This document shows positions 17,293 to 26,249 of a stretch of DNA of 64,000 bases, in pieces. The position numbers and the translations under genes are program-made. This stretch comes from Pseudoalteromonas flavipulchra NCIMB 2033 = ATCC BAA-314 (GTDB lineage: Bacteria; Pseudomonadota; Gammaproteobacteria; Enterobacterales; Alteromonadaceae): NCBI GenBank assembly GCA_000814665.1, contig JWIH01000024.1:368755-432754 (forward strand). Reading direction: 5' to 3'. The notes under the pieces were generated by a model that did no database searches, had not been told where the DNA came from, and saw only the letters and a list, made by a program, of their open reading frames with translations. Within the stretch, counting starts at the first letter, position 1, and each line of letters starts with the position of its first letter.

Positions 17293-18432
17293 TTAAAGAT
17301 GAACGATGCTATCTGCATTGCCATCAGGATCGTTCGATGCTTTACCATCAGTACCTGGGTTACCATTTCGCATCATGATCACAGCACAGGCCGCAGGTGA
17401 AGCCATTGAAGTGCCTGACATCGTCGTTGTTCCGCCACCATTTTTCAGTGATAAAATGCCAACACCAGGAGCTGCATAGTCTACAGGTGGGTTGCCATAG
17501 TTTGAAAAGCTTGCAAAACGGTCATTTGAATCGGTCGCTGAAATAGTGAATACACGGTTGTGTGAAGCACTAGCTGGAGATACATTTGCCGCGTGCTGGC
17601 TTTCGTTACCAGCGGCTACCACAAAGAAAGCACCAGATTGTTGAGCTGCGCTTTCAACAGCATCATTTAGCTCTTGGTTGAAGCCGCCACCCAAGCTCAT
17701 ATTTGCGCAGTCGCCAGGATTTGCATTGACCGCAACGTGATCGACACCAGCTAAAACACCTGACCAGCTGCCAGAGCCGCGAGCATCTAACACTTTTACT
17801 GGAACTACAGTGGTGCCCGCTGCAACACCCACTACATCAATATCGTTATCGAGCGCGCCAATCGTACCCGCTACGTGTGTGCCGTGGCCGTTGCCGTCGT
17901 CCATACCTGCATTTCTACCGCTAGAAAATGCAGAGAAACCGCGGCTTGCGTCAACGTTTAAATCTTGATGATCTAAGTCGATACCAGTATCAATAACCCA
18001 AGCGGTATAACCGTTGCCATTCACAGGACCGCCAACACGCGTTACGCTCCAAGGTGTTGTTTGTGGGTTATTACCACCACCTGGTTTTCCCTTTGCCTTT
18101 GCCGGGCTTGCATACACTTTACCATCGGGAGTAAAGCGCATCACATCGCTATTTCCTGCAAACGCGGATTTAGCTTTGTCACAGCTCATGTTCACAGCCA
18201 TGCCTTTAATGGTATTTTTATAGACATGTTTCGCTTGTGCATTCGCTTTTGCGACCATGCCACGCGCTTTACCTTAAACATCAAACTTTGACATATCATC
18301 TTTAAAACGCACGATGCAGGTATTCGCAATTTCCGCATCCACGGCTGCGCCTTGATACGTTGCATCTTGTGCAAAAACGGTAGTAGCACCAAACGTCGAC
18401 ATGATGGACAAAGTAAGTAGTGTTTTTTTCAT
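17293..18432 (-). pseudogene. Subtilisin-family (S8) secreted protease interrupted by a stop codon
   Basis: From ATG 18432 the frame encodes a signal peptide (MKKTLLTLSIMSTFGATTVFA) and the start of an inhibitor-I9-like propeptide (TCIVRFKDDMSKFDV), then TAA at 18274-18276 (codon 53). The same frame continues without shift as GKARGMVAKANAQAKHVY and through the whole catalytic domain. The triad is present: Asp in WVIDTGIDLDHQD, His in GNGHGTHVAGTIG, Ser in MSGTSMASPAACAV. A single C-to-T change in a CAA codon would explain the stop. Restart at the later ATG (18258) would give a 321-aa protein with no signal peptide, unlikely to be secreted. Function if intact: extracellular serine protease. 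Confidence 0.82.
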
Positions 18433-18816
18433 CTTATTGTTCCTATTTATAATTATTTTAAAATTAACCTTTGAAACAGGTTGGTAACAAAGTTAGCTGT
18501 ATATTAATAATTGTCAAAGGTAGAACGAAAAAAATATCTACTTTTTCCTATTTAGGTGCATAAATGAGTAGTATTTTGATTTTAACTTATCCAATCAAGT
18601 TGAGTTTACGCGCTGTATTGGAGTGGGTGTGTTGTTAGTATTGGGCTGCATTCTAGTACTTAACTTGAGATTGGATGAAGAATGAGCAAACTTATTGTAT
18701 TTAAAATTTGCCTTAATCACCCGCAGCTCAGATTACTTAATACATTAATGAATGGGGGGATTGGAAAGGAAAAAATAAAAGAAAAAATAAGTGACATATA
18801 TGGACGCTCAGCTGCT
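18433..18816. other. Intergenic region with a possible gene fragment abutting the IS
   Basis: AT-rich DNA upstream of the protease, including its promoter. An open frame from ATG 18682 (MSKLIVFKICLNHPQLRLL..., then NGGIGKEKIKEKISDIYGR) reads rightward into the end of the IS3-family element at 18817. It may be the 5' remnant of a gene cut by the insertion, but no family was recognised and it lacks a good ribosome site. Confidence 0.3.
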
Positions 18817-18824
18817 TGTAGTAG

Positions 18825-19987
<1,163 letters not shown>

Positions 19988-20051
19988 TGGGCACCTCTAG
20001 TTGAGTGGTAATGATACCACCTAAAATAGTGTCCGGGTTTATTGAACCACA

Positions 20052-20916
20052 ACATACTGACTACCGTTCTTGCACCGAGAAACAGGTTTTTCCTTAATGT
20101 ATTGCCTCGTCTTTTGGGGATATGACCTATCTTGGCTTTTCCGCCTGATGAGTGCTGGGTCGGTGTAACACCTGCACATGCCGCCGCCCCTCTGGCATCA
20201 CTAAATTGTGAAGTATTGCCTAGAAAGGATAGCAGCTCTATCGCGGTAATTGGGCCAACGCCTTCTAATGCCATTAAGCGCTGGCAACTGTCATTTTGCT
20301 TGGTTATCGCTTCAACTTGTTTATGTAACTGTGCTTTAGCGTCGCATTGTGTTTTATATAGGTCATAACTCACCGCGAGTGCTTGTTTTAATGCGATAGG
20401 TAGCGCATTTTCAGCATCTTCTAAAATATCTGGAACGACTTGTGTTAACGCAGCATCGCCTTGATTAATGACAATACCAAACTCTAATAGCAAGCCACGT
20501 ATTTGATTTGAAAGCTGAGTCTTTTGTTTATCTATTAAGGCTCTCGCTTGACTCAATGATTGTAACGTTTGCTCTTCAACTGTCATGATTTTACAGGGCT
20601 TCACGTTATATGCTTGGCTTGCACTGGCAATAGCGAGGACATCATTTGCATCGGTTTTTTGGCCTTGCCTAAACGCTTTTACGAACTTAGGGGGAAGCAA
20701 CATGACATCATGCCCCAGTGACAGTGCTTTTCGAGCAATATGCTGGGCGCTACCACAAGCTTCCATCACGACCTTTGAACCCTCGGCTTTTGCTAGCAAC
20801 TCAAGCATAGGTTCGCGTTTCATTGGCTTATTAAACTTGAGTTTATTGCCTTTCAGCTGTGCTACTTGGAAAATGTTTTTCGCCAAGTCGATAGCAATTA
20901 AATTAGACTGTGTCAT
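20052..20916 (-). pseudogene. IS110-family transposase, 3' end lost to the IS3 insertion
   Basis: ATG at 20916 (AAGGAG about 8 nt upstream) begins MTQSNLIAIDLAKNIFQVAQ, the DEDD-type N-terminus (Asp in AIDLAK). It continues with VVMEACGSAQHIARKALSLG, KFVKAFRQGQKTDANDVLAI and the Transposase_20 region (LMALEGVGPITAIELLSFLG, GAAACAGVTPTQHSSGGKAK). The frame then runs through RRGNTLRKNLFLGARTVVSM into the IS3 element at 20051, so the C-terminal residues are missing. Residues upstream of Met in the longer frame belong to the interrupted RAYT gene, not to this protein. Confidence 0.85.
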
Positions 20917-20997
20917 GTATGGACTCCTTATTTGGTAAAAGTGTTTTGCAATATCTTTATACCGTACTCTCCCGATAAGGGGGAGGAGTCCATACAT
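20915..20997. repeat. Perfect 14-bp inverted repeat at the 5' end of the IS110-like element
   Basis: ATGTATGGACTCCT (20915-20928) and its exact reverse complement (20984-20997) flank 55 bp immediately upstream of and overlapping the transposase start codon. The outer copy coincides with the apparent junction between the element and the interrupted RAYT gene, so it probably marks the element end; the inner copy contains the start codon and spacing to the ribosome site, and could regulate translation or bind transposase. Confidence 0.55.
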
Positions 20998-21350
20998 CTC
21001 CGACTCGCTGAGTGGCTCACCTTCAATAAATTTTTGGCTTATCCAATTATCTTTAAACAACTTGTGCCATCGTATGACAATCGCTTCATCCGACAGGCGT
21101 TAGCCTTTCTATCATCAACATATAAAACAATGTGAGTGTGATTATTCATCACAGCATAAGCACAGATATCAATACAAAACACAGACCCCAACATCAGGAG
21201 CTTTTCTTCAACCCAATCTCGGCGGTGCTCATATGATTTTCCGGTAAATTTATCTTCACCGCACAGAAAGGCGCGCCTTACGCAACGGGAGATACAGTGG
21301 TAGTATTTGGTGTCGGTTAAACTGATTTGTCTTTTACGGGCAGTTGCCAT
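20998..21350 (-). pseudogene. REP-associated tyrosine transposase (RAYT, Y1_Tnp) fragment, frameshifted and truncated
   Basis: From ATG 21350 the frame reads MATARKRQISLTDTKYYHCI, RCVRRAFLCGEDKFTGKSYE and YAVMNNHTHIVLYVDD, the typical start of IS200-like RAYT proteins; NHTHIVL holds the metal-binding His pair of the HUH nuclease. After KANA the frame breaks: the expected continuation (SDEAIVIRWHKLFKDNWISQ, then KFIEGEPLSESEM) is in the neighbouring frame, consistent with loss of one G in a TGG codon near 21090. The IS110-like element then interrupts it near 20998, before the catalytic Tyr region. RAYTs mobilise REP sequences; a REP array is present at 8943-9893. Confidence 0.8.
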
Positions 21351-21854
21351 AGTTTGGTTTCTTCAATCCTTTGAGTGCAGAGTTAAAGCTTAGGTGATAT
21401 CTTTAGAAGGTGCAAATTAATGGTGGGTGTTAGCGATTTGGTGTTCTAAATGCTCGGAACTGCCTGAGCGAGGGCAGTTTACTGTGCCCGAACACCTCGA
21501 GATCTTTCCAGCCTTCACAACCAGATAAAACTGCCGAGATGATAAGAAATAAAACATCAGCAAGATCATGATGTAGATTGATAGAAGGATACTTATCTTC
21601 AACAAGTTCAAGGTGGCTAAATAACGACATAATTAACAAGTAGATAGTGATAATGTGGGCGTTATTAGATCAGAAAAAGACCGGGTGTTAAAGCCTTTTT
21701 ACAAAGTGCGATCCTGCCGTGATTATTCCACATCTTTCTATGATCGCTGCAATTAAAGTACAAAAATTATTTTATAATGTATTGAAAATTTTATATACAA
21801 GTCCATAGTAGAGGGAGCTATCATCTAACATTTTCAAGAAGAAGGAATCACACA
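21351..21854. other. Intergenic region with nested inverted repeat
   Basis: No credible gene; short frames here lack ribosome sites and protein-like composition. At 21440-21496 an outer inverted repeat GGTGTTC / GAACACC encloses an inner one AACTGCC / GGCAGTT, a palindrome of about 57 bp next to the RAYT gene. The rest is AT-rich and includes the promoter zone of the SnoaL-like gene, with AAGGAA before its ATG. Confidence 0.5.
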
Positions 21855-22322
21855 ATGAAAGCAACTCTCGCAATAATACTTTCATTTGCATTTGTTGCAA
21901 CATGCTCCGCTCAAGAATCACAACTTAATTTGAAAGATTTCGCACAGCAGTATTTTGATAAAATGACCGCTACTCAAGCACCAACAGCGAGCGAGAAAGA
22001 AATTGAGGCTTACTTAGCGTTACTGACAGATGATGTGGGTCATTCTCATTTACCTTGGGTAACTGACGATTCACGGCAACCGAATGGAAAAGCTCTTAAG
22101 CGAAAAGGCATGATGTTTTATTTAGGTGCGCACACGAATTACAGTGCCGAACTCTTAGATGTATTTGTATTCAACAGCTCAGCGATAGCAATTAGATACA
22201 AAAACTATGCGAAAGGTATCCACCCTGAAACCAAACGGCCAATTGAGTATAGCCAAACCATGATGGAAGTGCTAGAAATTGAAGATGACAAGGTTGCTGT
22301 AATTCGTAAATATCATGAATAA
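21855..22322 (+). CDS. Secreted SnoaL/NTF2-like protein
   Basis: 155 residues with a Sec signal peptide (MKATLAIILSFAFVATCSAQ; cleavage after CSA). The mature part, FAQQYFDKMTATQAPTASEK, then IEAYLALLTDDVGHSHLPWV, MFYLGAHTNYSAELLDVFV and YSQTMMEVLEIEDDKVAVI, fits a cone-shaped NTF2/SnoaL fold. Such domains bind or isomerise small ligands; function here is unknown. It is intact despite lying between mobile-element relics. Confidence 0.75.
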   Translation: MKATLAIILSFAFVATCSAQESQLNLKDFAQQYFDKMTATQAPTASEKEIEAYLALLTDDVGHSHLPWVTDDSRQPNGKALKRKGMMFYLGAHTNYSAELLDVFVFNSSAIAIRYKNYAKGIHPETKRPIEYSQTMMEVLEIEDDKVAVIRKYHE

Positions 22323-22345
22323 GCAGCAGCCCTTTTACACTTTGT

Positions 22346-23176
22346 TGTAGTTCAATGAACTTGGACACTATTTTAGAGGATATCATTAGCATTCGACTAA
22401 AGGTATCGGATGGCAAAAAAGTGTCGAACATTTAGTAAAGAAGTTAAACTTGAAGCAGCTTGTTTATTTTTGGATAAAGGCTACTTTCTCCGAGATGCAT
22501 GTCACTTTTTGGATGTAGGTGAAATCGTTTTAAAGTGCTGAGGCAACAACTTAGGCTTGAACGCGACGGTGAAACGCCTAAGTACAAAGTTTTGCTCCCG
22601 AGCAACAAGAGATTCAAGAGGTTAAAACCAGAATCAACGTCAAAGAGATTGAACTTAGAGCACAACTAGATACTTGCTTCAACCTCAGTCGAGGCTTTGC
22701 GGATAGTCGTAAACTTTCAGTAATGCTTGCGGATTTAGATATTGATGCTGGTTTAATTAAGGTCAGGAGGGTAACGCGTGATGTGCAACTTGTGTCAAAA
22801 AAGAACAGGAGCACACACTAATAAAGTAGCGCTGAATGAACGTTCTGATATATCAAACCTGCTAAATCGAGAGTTCGATCTGCAAAATCCAAATCAAATG
22901 TGGTGTGGAGATATTGCAGTAGACATTGATTTATACGCGAAGCGAGTTGTCGGGTGGGCGATTTCAGAAAAGCCAGATGCTATTAGATAGAGCATATTAA
23001 CAAAGAGGCAAGCTTAGAGGAGCTATGTTGCATTTAAATAAGGTGAGCAAGATGTTAGCATTTACTTGGTGAACTATTACAACTGGGAAGGTCGCATAGT
23101 TTTATAACGAGATTCAAGCTCCAGCTGTAGCAGAAGAAAAACTTAATTTACTGTGTGGAATTGGTCAACTACTACA
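22346..23176 (+). mobile_element. Decayed, internally deleted copy of the same IS3-family element
   Basis: The left end TGTAGTTCAATGAACTTGG then ACACTATTTTAGAGG matches the right end of the intact IS at 18817-20051, and the right end (GTCAACTACTACA at 23164-23176) matches its left end, so the copy is inverted relative to it. Within it, ATG 22410 starts an orfA relic (KKCRTFSKEVKLEAACLFLD, YFLRDACHFLDVGEIVL, stop). OrfB pieces follow (IDVKEIELRAQLDTCFNLSR, NLLNREFDLQNPNQMWCGDI, VDIDLYAKRVVGWAISEKP) in shifting frames. About 400 bp are missing compared with the intact element. Non-functional. Confidence 0.85.
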
Positions 23177-23514
23177 GAGAGAAGGATTGACCGAATTGAT
23201 TTTTGAAAACTAGCCCAATGGTTAAGTTGAGAATACCGTTGCTATATAAGATTCTTAATGATGAAGTAGATAAGGTGGCGAGACCTAACCAACCTAAAAC
23301 ATGGGTAGTTGATGGTAAATCCGATAATGGAAACGTATTAGGACTGCTTACTATTGCAATGAGTGGGTAGTCCCGACATATGAGTCATGTGGTTGTTCAT
23401 CTGAAACAAATCTGTATATGAGGTATGAAGCCAGAAATATTGTTACTTCACGTTAAAATTATGTCGCTTTGGCTGTTAGCTATCATTAAAGGAGCACCGA
23501 GTGAGAAATAGTTC
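23177..23514. other. Non-coding stretch between IS relics
   Basis: No gene seen. A short open segment near 23219-23370 (MVKLRIPLLYKILNDEVDKV, then ARPNQPKTWVVDG) could be a remnant of an unknown gene, ended by a TAG. I cannot assign it. Confidence 0.35.
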
Positions 23515-23880
23515 GACTACGTTTGGTTTTTTACTCTACTAAAGACAAGTGAAAGTTGGATGTACCTTGCTGTTGGAATGAATTTATATTATCGTCGAAC
23601 TGTTGGCAGGCATGATGACTGGTTTAGTTATAAAAGACGTGATTTAGGCTTTTAACCTGAGAAAGACAGTCTAGGATTTAATGCTTAATTCTGACTATAC
23701 GAATAAGCGATACCGTAAGTTGCTAAAGCAATTTGGTATGCGAGCAAGCATGGGGGCTCGTTGTGATAGCGCTGTTGCTGACTAGGTGAGACATTACAAT
23801 TTAGAGAGACTGTAGTCAGCTAATAATGATCAGCCACACGCTGAGTATGAAAATGTTTTAAGAAAAGTGTTCGGCTGGAG
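23515..23880 (+). pseudogene. Relic of a different IS3-family OrfB
   Basis: Broken frames keep recognisable OrfB blocks: TSESWMYLAVGMNLYYRRTVG (Asp and DDE context mutated), then NKRYRKLLKQFGMRASMGAR, CDSAVAD in place of CWDNAVAE, and a final VLRKVFGW. These match IS3-family OrfB of the TSESWMYLAVVMDLYSRR type, not the element at 18817-20051. Many stops and a deletion show it is long dead. Confidence 0.7.
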
Positions 23881-24023
23881 TTGACCAGAAAATTCAAGCA
23901 ATGGTGCAAGTAGTTTAACGTTATGCCTATTTGTTTGATATTAATAGTTTTTACAAGCTTATTTGTAGCTATTTAATCGTGCACAGTTATTTTTTTTGCT
24001 TATTAATTAATAAGGAATAGTAA

Positions 24024-24833
24024 GTGGATTATACCGACGATATTATAATTGATAGTCCAAAGTTACATTGGCCAATGGCCGAATACACAAAAGGGCATGA
24101 ACCTCACTTTCTTTTTATAATTACACCGCCTTATTCGGGTAGTACTGCTTTGGCAGAAATTTTAAATACGAGCAATAAAACGATGCTTTTGCATGAAAGT
24201 GGTGAAGGTCAGTGGCTTGTTCCTGGCCTATGTGAGGATGATAGATGGAATAGCAATAAGGTTATAGATTATGCATCTGTCAAATCTGTTTGGTTAAATC
24301 AATATCAAAAAACAAAAGCTCAAAATCCAAGTGTAAAAGTTGTAGTTGAAAAGAGCCCGTCCAATATGGTGAGGATAAAAACGCTTGCTAGTCAATTTGA
24401 TTCTTGTTCATTTTTGGCAAATAACCGAGACCCTTATGCAAATTGCGCGAGTACTCTGTATCGTCATCATGAAGCGGATGAGCTTTCTCAAAACGAAAGG
24501 CTGGAGATACTTTCGGTCATGGCAGCAGCATGGTTGAAAAGAAGTATGACCATTTTAGAACTCGTTACTTCACTCAATATCCCGTTGGTTACTTATGAGA
24601 ATTTTTGCGAAGACCCAATGATTCTATCTAGGGTGTTGGAGTTACCTGAAGGAGTAGCTGAGAGTATTGATCCGTATGCAAAAGTTCAGGTGAAAGACTA
24701 TATGACCAATCAAATAGTCAATAAAAATGATATACAAATCAACCGACTATCATCAGCGGAAATCTCACATTTAAGTAGCATTTTTGATTGTTACTCTTTC
24801 TTATTGGAGCATTTTAACTACAAGATTCTATAA
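24024..24833 (+). CDS. PAPS-dependent sulfotransferase family protein
   Basis: 269 residues from GTG 24024, with AAGGA 7 nt upstream. FIITPPYSGSTALAEIL (31-47) is the 5'-phosphosulfate-binding loop, VVVEKSPSNMVRIKTL (106-121) and LANNRDPYANCASTLYRH (131-148) match the EKSP and 3'-phosphate-binding regions of sulfotransferases. The family moves sulfate from PAPS to a hydroxyl or amine. It is the first gene of the rightward biosynthetic region, but a terminator at 25004-25028 separates it from the desaturase, so it is probably a separate transcript. Likely substrates are the Tyr, Ser or Thr hydroxyls of the NRPS product, or a glycolipid; inferred only from position. Confidence 0.8.
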   Translation: MDYTDDIIIDSPKLHWPMAEYTKGHEPHFLFIITPPYSGSTALAEILNTSNKTMLLHESGEGQWLVPGLCEDDRWNSNKVIDYASVKSVWLNQYQKTKAQNPSVKVVVEKSPSNMVRIKTLASQFDSCSFLANNRDPYANCASTLYRHHEADELSQNERLEILSVMAAAWLKRSMTILELVTSLNIPLVTYENFCEDPMILSRVLELPEGVAESIDPYAKVQVKDYMTNQIVNKNDIQINRLSSAEISHLSSIFDCYSFLLEHFNYKIL

Positions 24834-24864
24834 GGAATGTCTAAATAGTGAACACTAAAAAAAC

Positions 24865-24880
24865 ATCTCATGCGTGAGAT
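24865..24880. repeat. Short perfect hairpin after sulfotransferase
   Basis: ATCTCA-tgcg-TGAGAT follows an A-rich run 31 bp after the sulfotransferase stop. On the minus strand it would be followed by T residues; no gene on that strand needs it, so it may be a weak bidirectional terminator. Confidence 0.3.
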
Positions 24881-25003
24881 TCTTCCGATGTTAAAGAGGA
24901 GCACTTATTTGGTTCTATCACTGACATAGTAGCGTCGTGAGCCTTTAAAGTTTTTAAGCTGAGTTATTATAAGATACTCACTTCTGTCTAATCAATTAGC
25001 GTA

Positions 25004-25028
25004 AGGCTGTATTCTAATACAGCTTTTT
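25004..25028 (+). terminator. Rho-independent terminator between sulfotransferase and desaturase
   Basis: The stem AGGCTGTATT/AATACAGCTT (perfect over GCTGTATT/AATACAGC) with a tight loop is followed directly by TTTTT. It lies 170 bp after the sulfotransferase stop and 55 bp before the desaturase start. Confidence 0.7.
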
Positions 25029-25082
25029 AAAGACAAATATTTTGCAAAAATAAAAATTATTACATTAGATTCAAGGATATTT

Positions 25083-26138
25083 ATGAGTAATGCCAATTCA
25101 TCTCTGGATATGAAAATATCCAGAGAAACACTGAGGAAGATATCAAAACTCAAACGTGACAATTATAGTTGTCTATTAATAATTCTTTTTAACTGTTTAA
25201 TAGTTGCTGTTTCTATATATGTGTGTGTTGTAGTTTCTTACATATTTTATCCTCTGGCTGTGATATTGATTGGTTCTGTGCATCGAGTTTTCGCAAATTT
25301 GTTGCATGAAACCTCACATAATACATTCGCAGAAAACAAAATACTCAATCATATTGGTGGCACTTACCTCTCTAGTTATTTAGTATTTCATATGGCTGTT
25401 CCATACAAATGTTCTCACATGAAGCACCACAGTCACCTAGGAGATAGACAAGAAGATCCTGACTTTGAGTTTCATATTAGCTGTGGGCTATATGATAATT
25501 CTCAGCCAGTTCATTGGTTTATTATCAAAAATATTTTACTGTCTATGATTGGGTATAGATCCATTCAGTACATCAAATACATATTTAAGGATAGAATCTT
25601 TTTTGATATGACCGGTCAGTCAGATAAAACAAAACGTGAAGCGCTTCGAGAGCGCTGGGCCTTCTTCGTTTATTGGGCCGTATTGGCGTCCTTAATTGTA
25701 TATTTTGGAGTTATCACTGAGTTTATTTTGTTTTGGCTTGTGCCTATGTTTACCGCTGGAATAACGATCGGCTGGCTGGCAGAGCTAGCAGAACATTATC
25801 CGCTGCCGGAATTAGAAAAAGAGAGTTTGTTTTTAACTCGTAATCGAAATGGAACTTGGCTAGAAAACTTTATAATTGGAAGGCACGGAGACAGGTATCA
25901 TCTTATCCATCATTTAGCGCCTAATATTCCCTGTTATAAATACAAAGCAGCCCATCAAGCGTTATTAAATGAAGAAGCCTATCGTAATTGGAATGATATG
26001 TGTGGCGGAATTTTTACGTGGCGTAATGACAAAGAAGAGAGCTTAATTTCATTTATAATCAAATATAGAGATTGGCAAAAAACAAACCCTGATAGTGAAT
26101 CATTTTGTACGTATTTAATTCAAAAGCAGGCTAGTTAA
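25083..26138 (+). CDS. Membrane fatty acid desaturase-like di-iron oxygenase
   Basis: 351 residues with hydrophobic spans at about 30-65, 95-106, 190-225 and the three histidine boxes of the FA_desaturase family: LLHETSHN (H75, H79), HMKHHSH (112-118) and HLIHH (273-277). These ligate a di-iron centre that desaturates or hydroxylates acyl chains or, in some natural-product clusters, amino acid side chains. It starts at ATG 25083 with AAGGAT 5 nt upstream and is followed at 111 bp by the acylase gene. In this cluster it could modify the N-terminal acyl group or the peptide itself; which one cannot be read. Confidence 0.85.
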   Translation: MSNANSSLDMKISRETLRKISKLKRDNYSCLLIILFNCLIVAVSIYVCVVVSYIFYPLAVILIGSVHRVFANLLHETSHNTFAENKILNHIGGTYLSSYLVFHMAVPYKCSHMKHHSHLGDRQEDPDFEFHISCGLYDNSQPVHWFIIKNILLSMIGYRSIQYIKYIFKDRIFFDMTGQSDKTKREALRERWAFFVYWAVLASLIVYFGVITEFILFWLVPMFTAGITIGWLAELAEHYPLPELEKESLFLTRNRNGTWLENFIIGRHGDRYHLIHHLAPNIPCYKYKAAHQALLNEEAYRNWNDMCGGIFTWRNDKEESLISFIIKYRDWQKTNPDSESFCTYLIQKQAS

Positions 26139-26249
26139 ATGATTAGTTTCAGTGCTTAACCAAAAAAATGCTATGTAGAACATGGAAATATATAGTCTAA
26201 ACATTGAATAGAAGTTAGTTGATTACTTCTTTTTATAGGAACATTTATA

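Noticed and set aside
20917-21060. N-terminal extension of the IS110 transposase to 21060
   Set aside because: These residues (KLFKDNWISQKFIEGEPLSE) fit the interrupted RAYT gene; the transposase starts at ATG 20916 with its own AAGGAG.
21417-21639. Two small minus-strand ORFs
   Set aside because: No ribosome site, low-complexity hydrophobic start and overlap with the nested palindrome; not convincing genes.
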